In this document: in pieces, positions 27,191 through 36,724 of the stretch | Numbering within the stretch: position 1 is the stretch's first letter | Layout: every line of letters starts with the position of its first letter | Assembly: GCF_000702305.1 (NCBI RefSeq) | Contig: NZ_JNLC01000016.1 | Coordinates: forward strand, 186,001 to 250,000 | From: Allobosea sp. 117 | GTDB taxonomy: Bacteria; Pseudomonadota; Alphaproteobacteria; Rhizobiales; Xanthobacteraceae | DNA: 64,000 bases | Direction: 5' to 3' | Translations under genes and position numbers: made by a program | The notes under the pieces: model-generated | Told to the model about the DNA's origin: nothing | Databases searched by the model: none | Seen by the model: the letters and a program-made list of their open reading frames with translations, nothing else

Positions 27191-27577
27191 TCAGGCGCCG
27201 GCTTCGACCGCCTCGCGACGGGCGGGAGTGATGGCGACCGATTCGCCGCAGCCGCAGGCCGATGTCTGGTTCGGGTTGTTGAACACGAACTGGGCGGTCA
27301 TCTTGTCGGCCTTGAAGTCCATCTCGGTGCCGAGGAGATAAAGGATCGCCTTGGGGTCGATCAGCACCTTGACGCCCTTGTCCTCGACGACCTCGTCGAA
27401 GCGGCCCGCCTCCTCGGCGAACTCCATCGTGTATTCCATGCCGGCGCAGCCACCGTTCTTCACGCCGACGCGCAGGCCGACGACCGGCTTCTCGGCGCGG
27501 GCCATGATCTCGCGCACGCGCGTGGCGGCGGCATCGGTGAGGCGCATCACGGGAATGCGCGGGCGGGGTTCGGCCAT
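27191..27577 (-). CDS. sufA: Iron-sulfur cluster assembly A-type carrier
   Basis: This 128-aa HesB/IscA-type scaffold or carrier delivers Fe-S clusters to apo-proteins. The three conserved cysteines are present: Cys44 in NGGCAGMEY, and Cys108 and Cys110 in SACGCGES. An N-terminal ATG at 27589 also exists, but the ATG at 27577 has TGGAG about 7 nt upstream. Its place at the end of the suf genes supports SufA over ErpA. A 90-bp palindromic repeat separates it from the upstream VOC gene. Confidence 0.92.
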   Translation of the reverse strand: MAEPRPRIPVMRLTDAAATRVREIMARAEKPVVGLRVGVKNGGCAGMEYTMEFAEEAGRFDEVVEDKGVKVLIDPKAILYLLGTEMDFKADKMTAQFVFNNPNQTSACGCGESVAITPARREAVEAGA

Positions 27578-27671
27578 TTCGGTCTCCATATCGACGCCGG
27601 TTCAAGGCCGGCGGATCGGTGCTTCTAAAATGGGGTATGCGCCGGCCGGACTCAAGGCATAACAGTCATAC

Positions 27672-27761
27672 CGTCATCCTGGCCGGGCGCAGCGAGAGCC
27701 GGGATCGCGTGCACTATAGGATAAGCGATCCCGGATCGGCCTGTGGCCGTCCGGGATGACG
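27672..27761. repeat. REP-like palindromic element B, copy 1
   Basis: A unit of about 90 bp is bounded by CGTCATCC (27672-27679) and GGATGACG (27754-27761), with inner arms GCCGGGATCGC and GCGATCCCGGATC. The whole can fold as one long hairpin. A close relative lies at 32114-32207. It sits between the VOC gene and sufA within the operon. Confidence 0.75.
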
Positions 27762-27768
27762 ACATGGA

Positions 27769-28209
27769 CTAGTAGTTCGCCCACAGCCCCGGCGTCGCCA
27801 GCTCGACGAGATGGCCGTCGGGATCGCGGAAATAGAGGCTGGCGCCGCCGCCCTTCCAGTTCACGCGGCTCTCGACCGCGACCCCCTGCCCGGCCAGATG
27901 CGCGATCCATGCATCGAGCGATCCGGCGGGGATGGCGAGCGCGTAGTGCAGCGGGCCGTGGCCGTCATGGCCGGGAATGGTGCCGCCCGGCATGGTGACC
28001 GCTTCCAGCGTCGCGCCGCGTAAGAACAGCAGCAGCACGCTGCCCGGGCCGGCGTCGTAGGCACAGAAGCGGTGATCGGCGATCATCGGCCTCAGGCCGA
28101 GCACCCCTTCATAGAAAGCGCGGGCACGCGGCAGGTCGTCGACATAGAGCCCGGTCTCCAGCACGCCGGAGATGGGCGGCGCGGCAGGAGCCGGCGCCAC
28201 GGCGCTCAC
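27769..28209 (-). CDS. VOC-family (glyoxalase/bleomycin-resistance fold) protein
   Basis: This 146-aa protein has two beta-alpha-beta-beta-beta units: GLYVDDLPRARAFYEGVLGL, then SLYFRDPDGHLVELATPGLW. That is the VOC pattern, with metal-site candidates His in HYAL and Glu in HLVELA. The GTG start at 28209 overlaps the stop of the DUF59 gene (GTGA), so translation is probably coupled. The substrate is unknown; placement inside the suf operon is unusual. Confidence 0.82.
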   Translation of the reverse strand: MSAVAPAPAAPPISGVLETGLYVDDLPRARAFYEGVLGLRPMIADHRFCAYDAGPGSVLLLFLRGATLEAVTMPGGTIPGHDGHGPLHYALAIPAGSLDAWIAHLAGQGVAVESRVNWKGGGASLYFRDPDGHLVELATPGLWANY

Positions 28210-28577
28210 CACAGATTGAGGGTGAGCCGGGCCTCTTCGGACATCCGCCCCTGATCCCATGGCGGGTCGAAGGTGAGGTTCACCTCGACATCGGTGACAC
28301 CGCCGACGCTCGCCACTGCGCCCTCGACCATGCCGGGAAGCTCGGCGGCGGAGGGGCAGTTCGGCGTGGTCAGCGTCATCTCGACGGCAACGCGGCGATC
28401 GTCCGAGATGTCGACCTTGTAGATCAGGCCGAGCTCGTAGATGTCGACCGGGATTTCCGGATCGTAGACCGTCTTGAGCGCGGCGACGATGTCGTCGGTC
28501 AGGCGTTCGAGCTCCTCCGCCGGGATGGAGGACTCGATCTCCGGTACATTCGGCGCCTCGGTGTCGATCTCGGTCAT
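28206..28577 (-). CDS. SufT-like DUF59/MIP18 protein
   Basis: This 123-aa protein has the MIP18/DUF59 core: VYDPEIPVDIYELGLIYKVDI, the cysteine in TTPNCPSAAELPGMVE, and VNLTFDPPWDQGRMSEEARL near the end. Members such as SufT help mature or deliver Fe-S clusters. Its ATG overlaps the sufS stop (ATGA), and its own stop overlaps the next start. It is tightly embedded in the suf operon. Confidence 0.92.
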   Translation of the reverse strand: MTEIDTEAPNVPEIESSIPAEELERLTDDIVAALKTVYDPEIPVDIYELGLIYKVDISDDRRVAVEMTLTTPNCPSAAELPGMVEGAVASVGGVTDVEVNLTFDPPWDQGRMSEEARLTLNLW

Positions 28578-29821
28578 GCGAACAAATCCTGCGCCTTGAT
28601 GAGGGCTTCGGCGAGCCGGTCGACCTCCTCGCGTGTGTTGTACAGCCCGAAGGAGGCGCGGCAGGTAGCCGTTACTCCATATCGCGCGAGCAGCGGCATT
28701 GCGCAATGGGTGCCGGCCCGCACAGCGACGCCGGCGCGGTCGATCACGGTCGCGACGTCGTGCGGATGCGCGCCCTTCATGTCGAAGGCGACGATGGCGC
28801 CCTTGCCCGGCGCGTCGCCATAGATGCGCAGGGAATTGATGCGGGAGAGCCGCTCCTTGGCATAGGCGCCGAGCATCGCCTCATGGGCGGCGATCCGCTC
28901 GCGGCCGAGGCTTTCCATATAGGTCAGCGCCTCGCCGAGACCGATCGCCTGCACGATGGGCGGCGTGCCGGCCTCGAAGCGGTGCGGCGGCTCGCCATAG
29001 GTGACGCCCTCCTCGGTGACGGTGCGGATCATCTCGCCCCCGCCCTCGTAAGGCGGCATCTTCTCCAAGAGCGCGCGCTTGCCGTAGAGCACGCCGATGC
29101 CGGTCGGCCCGTAGAGCTTGTGGCCGGTGATGCCGTAGAAATCGACGTCGAGGTCGCGCACGTCGACCGGCAGGTGCACCGCCGCCTGCGCGCCGTCGAC
29201 CGCCACCAGCGCACCGGCCTCATGGGCGAGGCGGACGATGTCCTTCAGCGGCGTCACCGTGCCGAGCACGTTCGACATATGGGTGACGGCGACGATCTTG
29301 GTGCGCGGCGAGAGCATCTGCTCGAAAGCGTCGAAATCGAACGAGCCGTCCTCGGTCACCGGCACCCATTTGATCACAGCGCCCTTGCGCTCGCGCAGAT
29401 AGTTCCAGGGCACGATGTTGGAATGGTGCTCCATGATCGAGAGGATGATCTCGTCACCCTCCTCGATCGACTGCCCGAGCGAGGAGGCGACGAGGTTGAT
29501 CGCCCCGGTCACCGAGCGGGTGAAGATCACTTCCTCCAGCGAGCCGGCGTTGAGGAAGGCGCGGCAGCGCTCGCGGGCCTCCTCATATGCCTCGGTCATC
29601 GCATTGGCGAGGAAGTGCAGCCCGCGATGGACGTTCGAGTACTCGTTTTCATAGGCGTAGCGCATGCGGTCGAGCACCTGCACCGGCTTCTGCGCCGATG
29701 CGGCATTGTCGAGATAGGTCAGCGGCTTGCCGTAGACCTGCTTCGACAGGATCGGGAAATCCTGCCGCACGCGGTTCACGTCATACGTGCCGTTCGCCAC
29801 GGCGGGGTGGAGGATGGTCAT
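28574..29821 (-). CDS. sufS: SufS group II cysteine desulfurase
   Basis: SufS takes sulfur from cysteine for Fe-S cluster building. The 415-aa PLP enzyme has the Schiff-base lysine in GHKLYGPTG (Lys235) and the catalytic cysteine in RAGTHCAMP (Cys373), within the short active-site loop of group II enzymes. EHHSNIVPW is also typical. It is separated from sufD by 180 bp that contain a paired palindromic repeat, whereas the other suf genes are closely packed. No separate SufE or SufU gene is visible in the window. Confidence 0.95.
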   Translation of the reverse strand: MTILHPAVANGTYDVNRVRQDFPILSKQVYGKPLTYLDNAASAQKPVQVLDRMRYAYENEYSNVHRGLHFLANAMTEAYEEARERCRAFLNAGSLEEVIFTRSVTGAINLVASSLGQSIEEGDEIILSIMEHHSNIVPWNYLRERKGAVIKWVPVTEDGSFDFDAFEQMLSPRTKIVAVTHMSNVLGTVTPLKDIVRLAHEAGALVAVDGAQAAVHLPVDVRDLDVDFYGITGHKLYGPTGIGVLYGKRALLEKMPPYEGGGEMIRTVTEEGVTYGEPPHRFEAGTPPIVQAIGLGEALTYMESLGRERIAAHEAMLGAYAKERLSRINSLRIYGDAPGKGAIVAFDMKGAHPHDVATVIDRAGVAVRAGTHCAMPLLARYGVTATCRASFGLYNTREEVDRLAEALIKAQDLFA

Positions 29822-29857
29822 CGGCTCGACCTCTGCTGTCTCCGGTGCACGAGCGAG

Positions 29858-29986
29858 CCTCCTTCGAGGCTGGCTGCGCTTGCACCTCAGGATGACGTCG
29901 CACGTCGGAGCAGCGTCATCGACCTTACTTTAAGGAACACCGTCATCCTGAGGTGCCCGGGCAAAAGCCCGGGTCTCGAGGGATGG
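29858..29986. repeat. Paired palindromic element C, copy 1 (sufD-sufS gap)
   Basis: Two arms face each other: 29858-29897 (CCTCCTTCGAGGC ... CACCTCAGGATGACG) and 29941-29986 (CGTCATCCTGAGGTGCCCGGG ... TCGAGGGATGG), an inverted pair about 130 bp long. The second arm also has its own hairpin, CCCGGGC-AAAA-GCCCGGG. A similar pair lies at 54791-54952. It resembles bacterial BIME/REP pairs. Confidence 0.72.
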
Positions 29987-30001
29987 TCGTCCGGGCGCGC
30001 G

Positions 30002-31315
30002 TCAGGCGCGCGCCTTCAGCCAGCCTTCCGCGCGGGCGACCAGCGCGTCGCGCAGGCCGTCATGCTCGACGGTCTCGATCGCCTCGCCGACGAAGGCCTG
30101 CACCAGAAGGCTCTGCGCCTCCTTCAGCGGGATGCCGCGGGCGCGCAGATAGAACAGCAGCTCCTCGTCGATGGCGCCGCAAGTGGCGCCATGACCGCAC
30201 TGCACGTCGTCGGCGAAGATCTCGAGCTCGGGCTTGTTGTCCATCTCGGCGTCGTCGCCGAGCACGAGGGCGCGGCTCATCATGCGCCCGTCGGTCTTCT
30301 GGGCCGCCTGACGCACAACGATCTTGCCCTGGAACACGCCGCGCGAGGAATCGTCCAGCACGTGCTTGAACAGCTCGCGGCTCTCGCAGCCCGGCACCGC
30401 GTGGTCGACGAACAGCGTCGAATCGCCGTGCTGGCGGCCCTTGAGCAGCGCGGCGCCGTTGAAGGCCACCTTGCTGTCATTGCCCGAGAGCGTCGCATAG
30501 AGCGAGGTGCGCGCCACGCTCGCGCCCGTCGCGAAGCCGAAGGCGTGCAACAGCGCCTCACGTCCGACGTCGAACAGCAGGGTGGAGAGATGCACGGCGG
30601 TCGCGCTCTCGTCCTGCGCCCGCACCACGTCGAAATGCGCCTCGTCGCCGACGAGGAACTCGGTCGCGCTGTTGGTCTGATAGGCGACGCCTTCCGGACC
30701 CTCGAAGCTCTCAACATAGGTGAAGCGGGCGCCTGCACCGACGATGACGAGGTTGCGGGCATAGCTCGCCGCCGGCGCCTCGCCCACGAAGACGCTCGCG
30801 ACCTGGACGGGGCGCTCGATCGTCGCGCCGGGCGCCACCTCGATCAGCACGCCGTCCTTGGCGAGCGCGGTATTCAGCGCCAGCGCCGCGTCATAGCGGG
30901 CCGGCACCAGGCCGCCGAGGCGGGAAAGGCGCTCGTCGCCCTGCGCGATCGCGCCGGCCAGCGAGACGATGGACAGGCCGGGTTCCAGATCGGCGAGGTC
31001 GGAAAGCTCCGGCACCACGGCGCCATTGGCGACGACGATGCGGCGCGCGCGAGCCTCGCCGAGCAGCTTCAGGCCCGCTTCAGCACGAGCGACGGCGGCC
31101 GGGCCGGCGAGCGGCACCGCCTCGCGCAGGATGGTGCGCAGGTCGGTGTATTTCCATTCCTCGACGCGCCGGTGCGGCAAGCCGTTCTCGGTGAAGCTGC
31201 GGGCGGCGGTGCGGCGCAGCTCGGCCAGCCGGTCGCCGCCGGCCGGCAGGGTTTCCAGAGCGGCGACCAGCGCCTGCTCGGCGGGAGTGCGGATGGGGCG
31301 TATCTCGGCGTTCAT
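30002..31315 (-). CDS. sufD: Fe-S cluster assembly protein SufD
   Basis: SufD is a scaffold subunit of the SufBC2D complex that builds clusters. The 437-aa product has the C-terminal beta-helix region with HGATCGAIDEELLFYLRARG and VKLTQAFVGE-like (LVQAFVGEAIE). GQ-rich core stretches such as SRGVFQGKIVVRQAAQKTDG are typical of SufB/SufD. The start MNAEIRPIRTP at 31315 has a GAGGGGAG ribosome site and lies 10 bp after sufC, so the two are cotranscribed. Confidence 0.94.
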   Translation of the reverse strand: MNAEIRPIRTPAEQALVAALETLPAGGDRLAELRRTAARSFTENGLPHRRVEEWKYTDLRTILREAVPLAGPAAVARAEAGLKLLGEARARRIVVANGAVVPELSDLADLEPGLSIVSLAGAIAQGDERLSRLGGLVPARYDAALALNTALAKDGVLIEVAPGATIERPVQVASVFVGEAPAASYARNLVIVGAGARFTYVESFEGPEGVAYQTNSATEFLVGDEAHFDVVRAQDESATAVHLSTLLFDVGREALLHAFGFATGASVARTSLYATLSGNDSKVAFNGAALLKGRQHGDSTLFVDHAVPGCESRELFKHVLDDSSRGVFQGKIVVRQAAQKTDGRMMSRALVLGDDAEMDNKPELEIFADDVQCGHGATCGAIDEELLFYLRARGIPLKEAQSLLVQAFVGEAIETVEHDGLRDALVARAEGWLKARA

Positions 31316-31325
31316 CGGGCTCCCC

Positions 31326-32090
31326 TCACGCCGCGCTCTGCTGGTACTCAGCATAGCCGTTGGCCTCGAGCTCCAGGGCGAGTTCCTTGCCGCCGGAGCG
31401 CACGATGCGGCCGTTGTTCATCACGTGGACGAAATCCGGCACGATGTGGTTCAGGAGGCGCTGGTAGTGGGTGATGACGATCATCCCGCGGTCGGGCGAA
31501 CGCAGCGCATTGACGCCCTCGGAGACGATCTTCAGCGCGTCGATGTCGAGGCCGGAATCGGTCTCGTCGAGGATGCAGAGCTTCGGCTCCAGCACCGCCA
31601 TCTGCAGGATCTCCATGCGCTTCTTCTCGCCACCGGAGAAGCCGACGTTCACACCGCGCTTGAGCATGTCCTGCGAAATGCCGAGATTCGCTGCCCTTTC
31701 GCGGATCAGGCGCAGGAAATCCGGGGTCGAGACCTCCTCCTCGCCGCGCTTCTTGCGCTGCGCGTTCAGCGCCGAGCGCAGGAAGGTCATGGTGGCGACG
31801 CCGGGCACCTCGATCGGGTACTGGAAGGCGAGGAACACGCCCTTCGCGGCGCGCTCGTCGATCTCCATCTCCAGCAGGTCCTCGCCGTCGAGCGTCACCG
31901 AGCCCTCGGTGACCTCGTAATCCTCTTTGCCGGCGAGGATATAAGAGAGGGTCGACTTGCCCGAGCCGTTCGGACCCATGATCGCGTGCACCTCGCCGGG
32001 GTTCACCTGCAGGGTGAGCCCCTTGAGGATCTCGCGGCCCTCGTCGCCTTCGATCTTGGCGTGGAGGTTGTCGATTTCGAGCATGGCCAT
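31326..32090 (-). CDS. sufC: Fe-S assembly ATPase SufC
   Basis: SufC is the ABC-type ATPase that drives conformational change of SufBD. The 254-aa protein has Walker A GPNGSGKST (39-47), the Q-loop FQYPIEVPG, the ABC signature FSGGEKKR (151-158) and Walker B LCILDETDSGLD (171-182). The start is taken at the ATG at 32090 (MAMLEIDNLH); 32084 is also possible. It is separated from sufB by a palindromic repeat ending 23 bp... upstream of the start region. Confidence 0.95.
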   Translation of the reverse strand: MAMLEIDNLHAKIEGDEGREILKGLTLQVNPGEVHAIMGPNGSGKSTLSYILAGKEDYEVTEGSVTLDGEDLLEMEIDERAAKGVFLAFQYPIEVPGVATMTFLRSALNAQRKKRGEEEVSTPDFLRLIRERAANLGISQDMLKRGVNVGFSGGEKKRMEILQMAVLEPKLCILDETDSGLDIDALKIVSEGVNALRSPDRGMIVITHYQRLLNHIVPDFVHVMNNGRIVRSGGKELALELEANGYAEYQQSAA

Positions 32091-32113
32091 TGTGTGCGAT
32101 CCAATCTGAAGCA

Positions 32114-32207
32114 CGTCATCCCGGCCGAAGCGAAGCGCAGAGCCGGGATCGCGCTGATATTCCTGAGGACGATCCCGGATCGCGGCCGTGCCGCGTCCGG
32201 GATGACG
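32114..32207. repeat. REP-like palindromic element B, copy 2
   Basis: A unit of about 94 bp is bounded by CGTCATCC (32114-32121) and GGATGACG (32200-32207), with inner arms AGCCGGGATCGCG and CGATCCCGGATCGCG. It is clearly the same family as 27672-27761. It occupies almost the whole gap between sufB and sufC and ends 24 bp before the sufC start. Confidence 0.78.
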
Positions 32208-32222
32208 AATGCAAACGGGCGC

Positions 32223-33701
<1,479 letters not shown>

Positions 33702-33797
33702 CGTCCCTTCTCCTTTCCCGCGCGGGGTCAAGGCCCGCGGGTCAAGTTCCAACTGCTACGCACGTCCTCCGCGCCGATGGCGCGGCAATTCCATTCG

Positions 33798-34967
33798 TCA
33801 TGCCGCGCGGGCGCGGCGCAGAAGCCCCGGAAGCACGCGGCGGAACGCGCCGAGCGCCCGGTTCACGTCCTCCTGCGTGCTCGACCAGCCGAACGACATG
33901 CGGACGGCGGAGCGCGCGATCTTCTCGGGCACCCCCATGGCGCTCAGCACATGGGACGGGCCGACCTTCCCCGACGAGCAGGCGGCCCCGGCGCTGACCG
34001 CGACGCCAGCGAGATCGAGCGCGATCACCAGCGTTTCGGCCGGCACGCCCGGCAGGGCGAGGCACGACGTGTTGGGCAGGCGCTCAACGTCGCCGACGAG
34101 CAGCACGAGCTCGGGGAATTCGCACCTTAGAGCGCTTTCAAGCCCGTCGCGCAAGGCGCCGATGCGTGAAACCTCGCTTTCGAGATCGGCCTTCGCGGCT
34201 GCGGCCGCAACCCCGAAAGCGGCGATCGAGGGCACATTCTCGCTACCGGCGCGAAGGCCGCGCTCCTGTGCCCCGCCCGCGAAGACCGGCTTCACCCGCA
34301 TGTCGGGATCGGCGAAGACCAGAGCACCGGCACCCGGGGCGCCGCCGATCTTGTGGGCGGAGAGCGAGAGCATGTCGACGCCGAGCACACCGATCTCGAT
34401 CGGGATGCGTCCCGCCGCCTGCACCGCGTCGCTGTGCACGACCGCGCCGGTCGCATGGGCGCGGCGGGCGGCCTCGGCCACCGGCTGGATCACGCCCGTC
34501 TCGTTGTTCGCCAGCATGACGGACACCAGCGCCCGGCGGCCGGCTTCCGCATGGCGGGCCAGCGCCTCGTCGAGCGCGTCGAGCCGCAGGCGGCCGCGCG
34601 CATCGACGGGAAGAAACTCGACCGCCTCCGGCGCGAAGCGGTGCCCCCGCAGCACGCCGGCATGCTCGACCGCCGTCGTCAGCAGCACGTCGCAGGACAG
34701 CGCCTCGCCGCCGCGCGTCACCTCGGGCACGAGCGCGAGGGTATCGGCCTCGGTCCCGCAGGAAGTGAACACCACGCCGCGCGGGTCGGCACCGACCAGG
34801 GCCGCGACGCTCTTGCGCGCGGCGTCGATGCGCCCGCGCGCCGCCCTGCCCTCGCCATGCACGGAAGAGCCGTTGCCGGTATCGGCCAGCGCCTTCGCAA
34901 GCGCGTCGGCGGCCGCCGGACGGATGGGCGCCGTGGCGTTGTGGTCGAGGTAGGTGCGTTCGGTCAT
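33798..34967 (-). CDS. IscS/NifS-type cysteine desulfurase
   Basis: This 389-aa group I cysteine desulfurase is distinct from SufS in the same operon. It has YLDHNATAPIRP at the start, EHAGVL, the PLP lysine in SAHKIGG (Lys206) and the catalytic cysteine in SAGAACSSGKVGPS (Cys330), in the longer mobile loop of group I enzymes. It is the first gene of the suf operon here, a common arrangement in alphaproteobacteria. It may donate sulfur to SufBCD or to thio-modifications. Confidence 0.93.
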   Translation of the reverse strand: MTERTYLDHNATAPIRPAAADALAKALADTGNGSSVHGEGRAARGRIDAARKSVAALVGADPRGVVFTSCGTEADTLALVPEVTRGGEALSCDVLLTTAVEHAGVLRGHRFAPEAVEFLPVDARGRLRLDALDEALARHAEAGRRALVSVMLANNETGVIQPVAEAARRAHATGAVVHSDAVQAAGRIPIEIGVLGVDMLSLSAHKIGGAPGAGALVFADPDMRVKPVFAGGAQERGLRAGSENVPSIAAFGVAAAAAKADLESEVSRIGALRDGLESALRCEFPELVLLVGDVERLPNTSCLALPGVPAETLVIALDLAGVAVSAGAACSSGKVGPSHVLSAMGVPEKIARSAVRMSFGWSSTQEDVNRALGAFRRVLPGLLRRARAA

Positions 34968-35180
34968 CGGCCTTCGTCGAGGTCTGCAAACGGGCGGATC
35001 GGCTCACCCAGGACAAGGAAGATTCGTGCCATATATAGGCCGATCTTCAGGCTCCGCACCGGCAAGCCCTTGCGTGCTTGCAAATGCGGACCATCTCCTT
35101 CATAGGTTGGCTTCCGCCATCTCCGTCGGATCCTGCAGCGAGCGGTATATGCAATCGGTCGCCGCAACCTGACGTAGAAG

Positions 35181-35197
35181 ATTGGAATTATTCTAAA
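35181..35197. promoter_or_regulatory. Candidate Irr box (ICE-like palindrome)
   Basis: ATTGGAATTATTCTAAA matches the known Irr-binding ICE pattern TTTAGAA-N3-TTCTAAA at 12 of 14 positions: TTGGAA, TTA, TTCTAA. It lies in the 374-bp gap (34968-35341) between the suf operon and a divergent alpha/beta hydrolase gene, 214 bp before the first suf start. The locale is AT-rich in an otherwise GC-rich gap. The rest of that gap holds no gene that I can see. Confidence 0.55.
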
Positions 35198-35341
35198 GTT
35201 AGGGGCGATAGCTTCCGCCGTCAAGTCATTCAGGTCGAACGCTATTCGCCATGTGGACAGGCCGGGTCACGACCGGGGCGGTCCGGCGGTGCGGCAGGGA
35301 TGGCCCGCGACGGCCGAGCAGCTTCAAGGTCACGGATTTCC

Positions 35342-36007
35342 ATGCCCGAGGTTATCTTCACCGGCGAGAAGGGGCGGCTCGAAGGCCGCTACCAGCCGGC
35401 CAAGACGCGCAACGCGCCGATCGCGATCATCCTGCACCCGCACCCGCAGTTCGGCGGCACGATGAACAATCCGGTCGTCTACAACCTGTACTACCAGTTC
35501 GTGAATCGGGGCTTCTCGACGCTGCGCTTCAACTTCCGCGGCGTCGGGCGCAGCCAGGGCGCGTTTGACCACGGCCAGGGCGAGCTGGCGGACGCCGCCG
35601 CCGCCCTCGACTGGGCGCAGTCGATCAACCCGGACGCGCGCGCCTGCTGGATTGCCGGCTTCTCGTTTGGCGCCTGGATCGGCATGCAGCTTTTGATGCG
35701 CCGCCCGGAGGTCGAGGGCTTCATCTCGATCGCCGCGCCGGCCAATCTCTACGACTTCTCGTTCCTGGCGCCCTGCCCGTCCTCGGGCCTGTTCGTCCAT
35801 GGCGACAAGGACGCGGTGGTGCCGTTCTCGGCGGTGACCGGCCTCGTCGAGAAGCTGAAGACCCAGAAGGGCATCGTGATCGACCAGCAGACGGTCGCCG
35901 GCGCGAACCACTTCTTTGACGGGCGGACCGAGGAGTTGATGGAGGTCGTCGGTACCTATCTCGACCGCCGCCTGCCCGGCACCCGGAAAAAGGAAAGCGC
36001 GGCCTGA
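35342..36007 (+). CDS. Alpha/beta hydrolase
   Basis: This 221-aa hydrolase has LHPHPQFGGTMNNPVV (about 31-46), the nucleophile elbow AGFSFGAW (Ser108), the acid in HGDKDAVVP (Asp157) and His in GANHFF (His190). All three triad residues are visible. There is no signal peptide. A divergent hydrolase of this type next to the suf desulfurase is common in Rhizobiales; its substrate is unknown. The ATG at 35342 was chosen because the domain starts there and upstream residues are not conserved in character. Confidence 0.85.
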   Translation: MPEVIFTGEKGRLEGRYQPAKTRNAPIAIILHPHPQFGGTMNNPVVYNLYYQFVNRGFSTLRFNFRGVGRSQGAFDHGQGELADAAAALDWAQSINPDARACWIAGFSFGAWIGMQLLMRRPEVEGFISIAAPANLYDFSFLAPCPSSGLFVHGDKDAVVPFSAVTGLVEKLKTQKGIVIDQQTVAGANHFFDGRTEELMEVVGTYLDRRLPGTRKKESAA

Positions 36008-36042
36008 GAGCCGCGCGCCTGGTTCGTCTTTTCGATCACGTC

Positions 36043-36073
36043 ATGGCCGGGCTCGTCCCGGCCATTTCATTTT
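36043..36073 (+). terminator. Rho-independent-type terminator of the hydrolase gene
   Basis: ATGGCCGGG (36043-36051), loop CTCGT, CCCGGCCAT (36057-36065) is a perfect 9-bp hairpin followed by TTCATTTT. It lies 36 bp past the hydrolase stop. Confidence 0.72.
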
Positions 36074-36151
36074 CAGGCGCCGCAGAAGCGCGAATGCACA
36101 GCTCAGGGCCAGGCATGACGCCGCATTCTTCGGCAAAGCCCGAGACCGCGC

Positions 36152-36532
36152 TCAGTTCAGCACGAGACGCAGCGGGCGGGTCACCGTCACCGTCTCGCCC
36201 TTGCGGGCGATCTCGATGGACTTCGGCGTATCGCCCTCGGCGCCGGGCACCGAGATGGTCACGCTCTGCTCGGGCTGAAGGGTCGCGGCGAAGCGTACCG
36301 GGGCGCCGTCAGCGACGCTCAGCGTGGCGACGACGTGATAACCGTCGGCTTCCAAGGTGTAATAGGCGACGCCGGTGACGTAGCCGAGCTTGATGGTCTC
36401 CGCCGCATGCGGGCGGACCTGCTGCGAGCGTTCCCACGCATCGGCGGGGCTGATGAGCGAGGCGAAGCCGAGAACGCCAGCGGCAGCGGCGATCGGGGCG
36501 GCGGCGATGAAGGCGCGAAAAAGCGTGCGCAT
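36152..36532 (-). CDS. Small secreted protein of unknown function
   Basis: This 126-aa protein has a signal peptide of about 32 residues (hydrophobic AAAPIAAAAGVLGFASLI, cut near ADA). A beta-rich mature part of about 94 residues contains YVTGVAYYTLEADGYHVVATLS and PEQSVTISVPG. There are no cysteines in the mature region, and I do not recognise a family. The start codon was chosen at 36532 because it gives a normal signal peptide and has CGGAG upstream. It lies downstream of anmK in the same direction, with a gap full of inverted repeats. Confidence 0.72.
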   Translation of the reverse strand: MRTLFRAFIAAAPIAAAAGVLGFASLISPADAWERSQQVRPHAAETIKLGYVTGVAYYTLEADGYHVVATLSVADGAPVRFAATLQPEQSVTISVPGAEGDTPKSIEIARKGETVTVTRPLRLVLN

Positions 36533-36613
36533 CCGAGTTGCTCCGAGAGGTTCTGTCCAGGTCTTGTTCGGCGGAACTGCCGTGGCCTGGCGAGCCGGTC
36601 GTCCGGGAGCCCT

Positions 36614-36680
36614 CAAGATACGGAATATCTTGTGCGATGCATCATCGGATTTTGCATCGCACCAATGCATTTCAGGAATG
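36614..36680. promoter_or_regulatory. Cluster of perfect inverted repeats upstream of a small secreted-protein gene
   Basis: Three inverted repeats lie end to end. CAAGATA (36614-36620) pairs with TATCTTG (36626-36632). GTGCGATGCA (36632-36641) pairs with TGCATCGCAC (36653-36662). GCATT and AATGC flank TCAGG near 36667-36681. The middle repeat contains two TGC-N3-GCA units, a pattern reported for PhaR-type repressors. The cluster is 80-150 bp upstream of the start of the minus-strand gene at 36532, where a regulator could bind. Confidence 0.5.
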
Positions 36681-36724
36681 CTGCGTCAGACTGTCTCAAA
36701 ATTCAGAAAAACTGAACATCATCT

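Noticed and set aside
35030-35066. Minus-strand promoter for the suf operon around the TATATA at 35031-35037
   Set aside because: A -10-like element is present, but the only TTG-type -35 is about 21 bp away, too far for a confident call.
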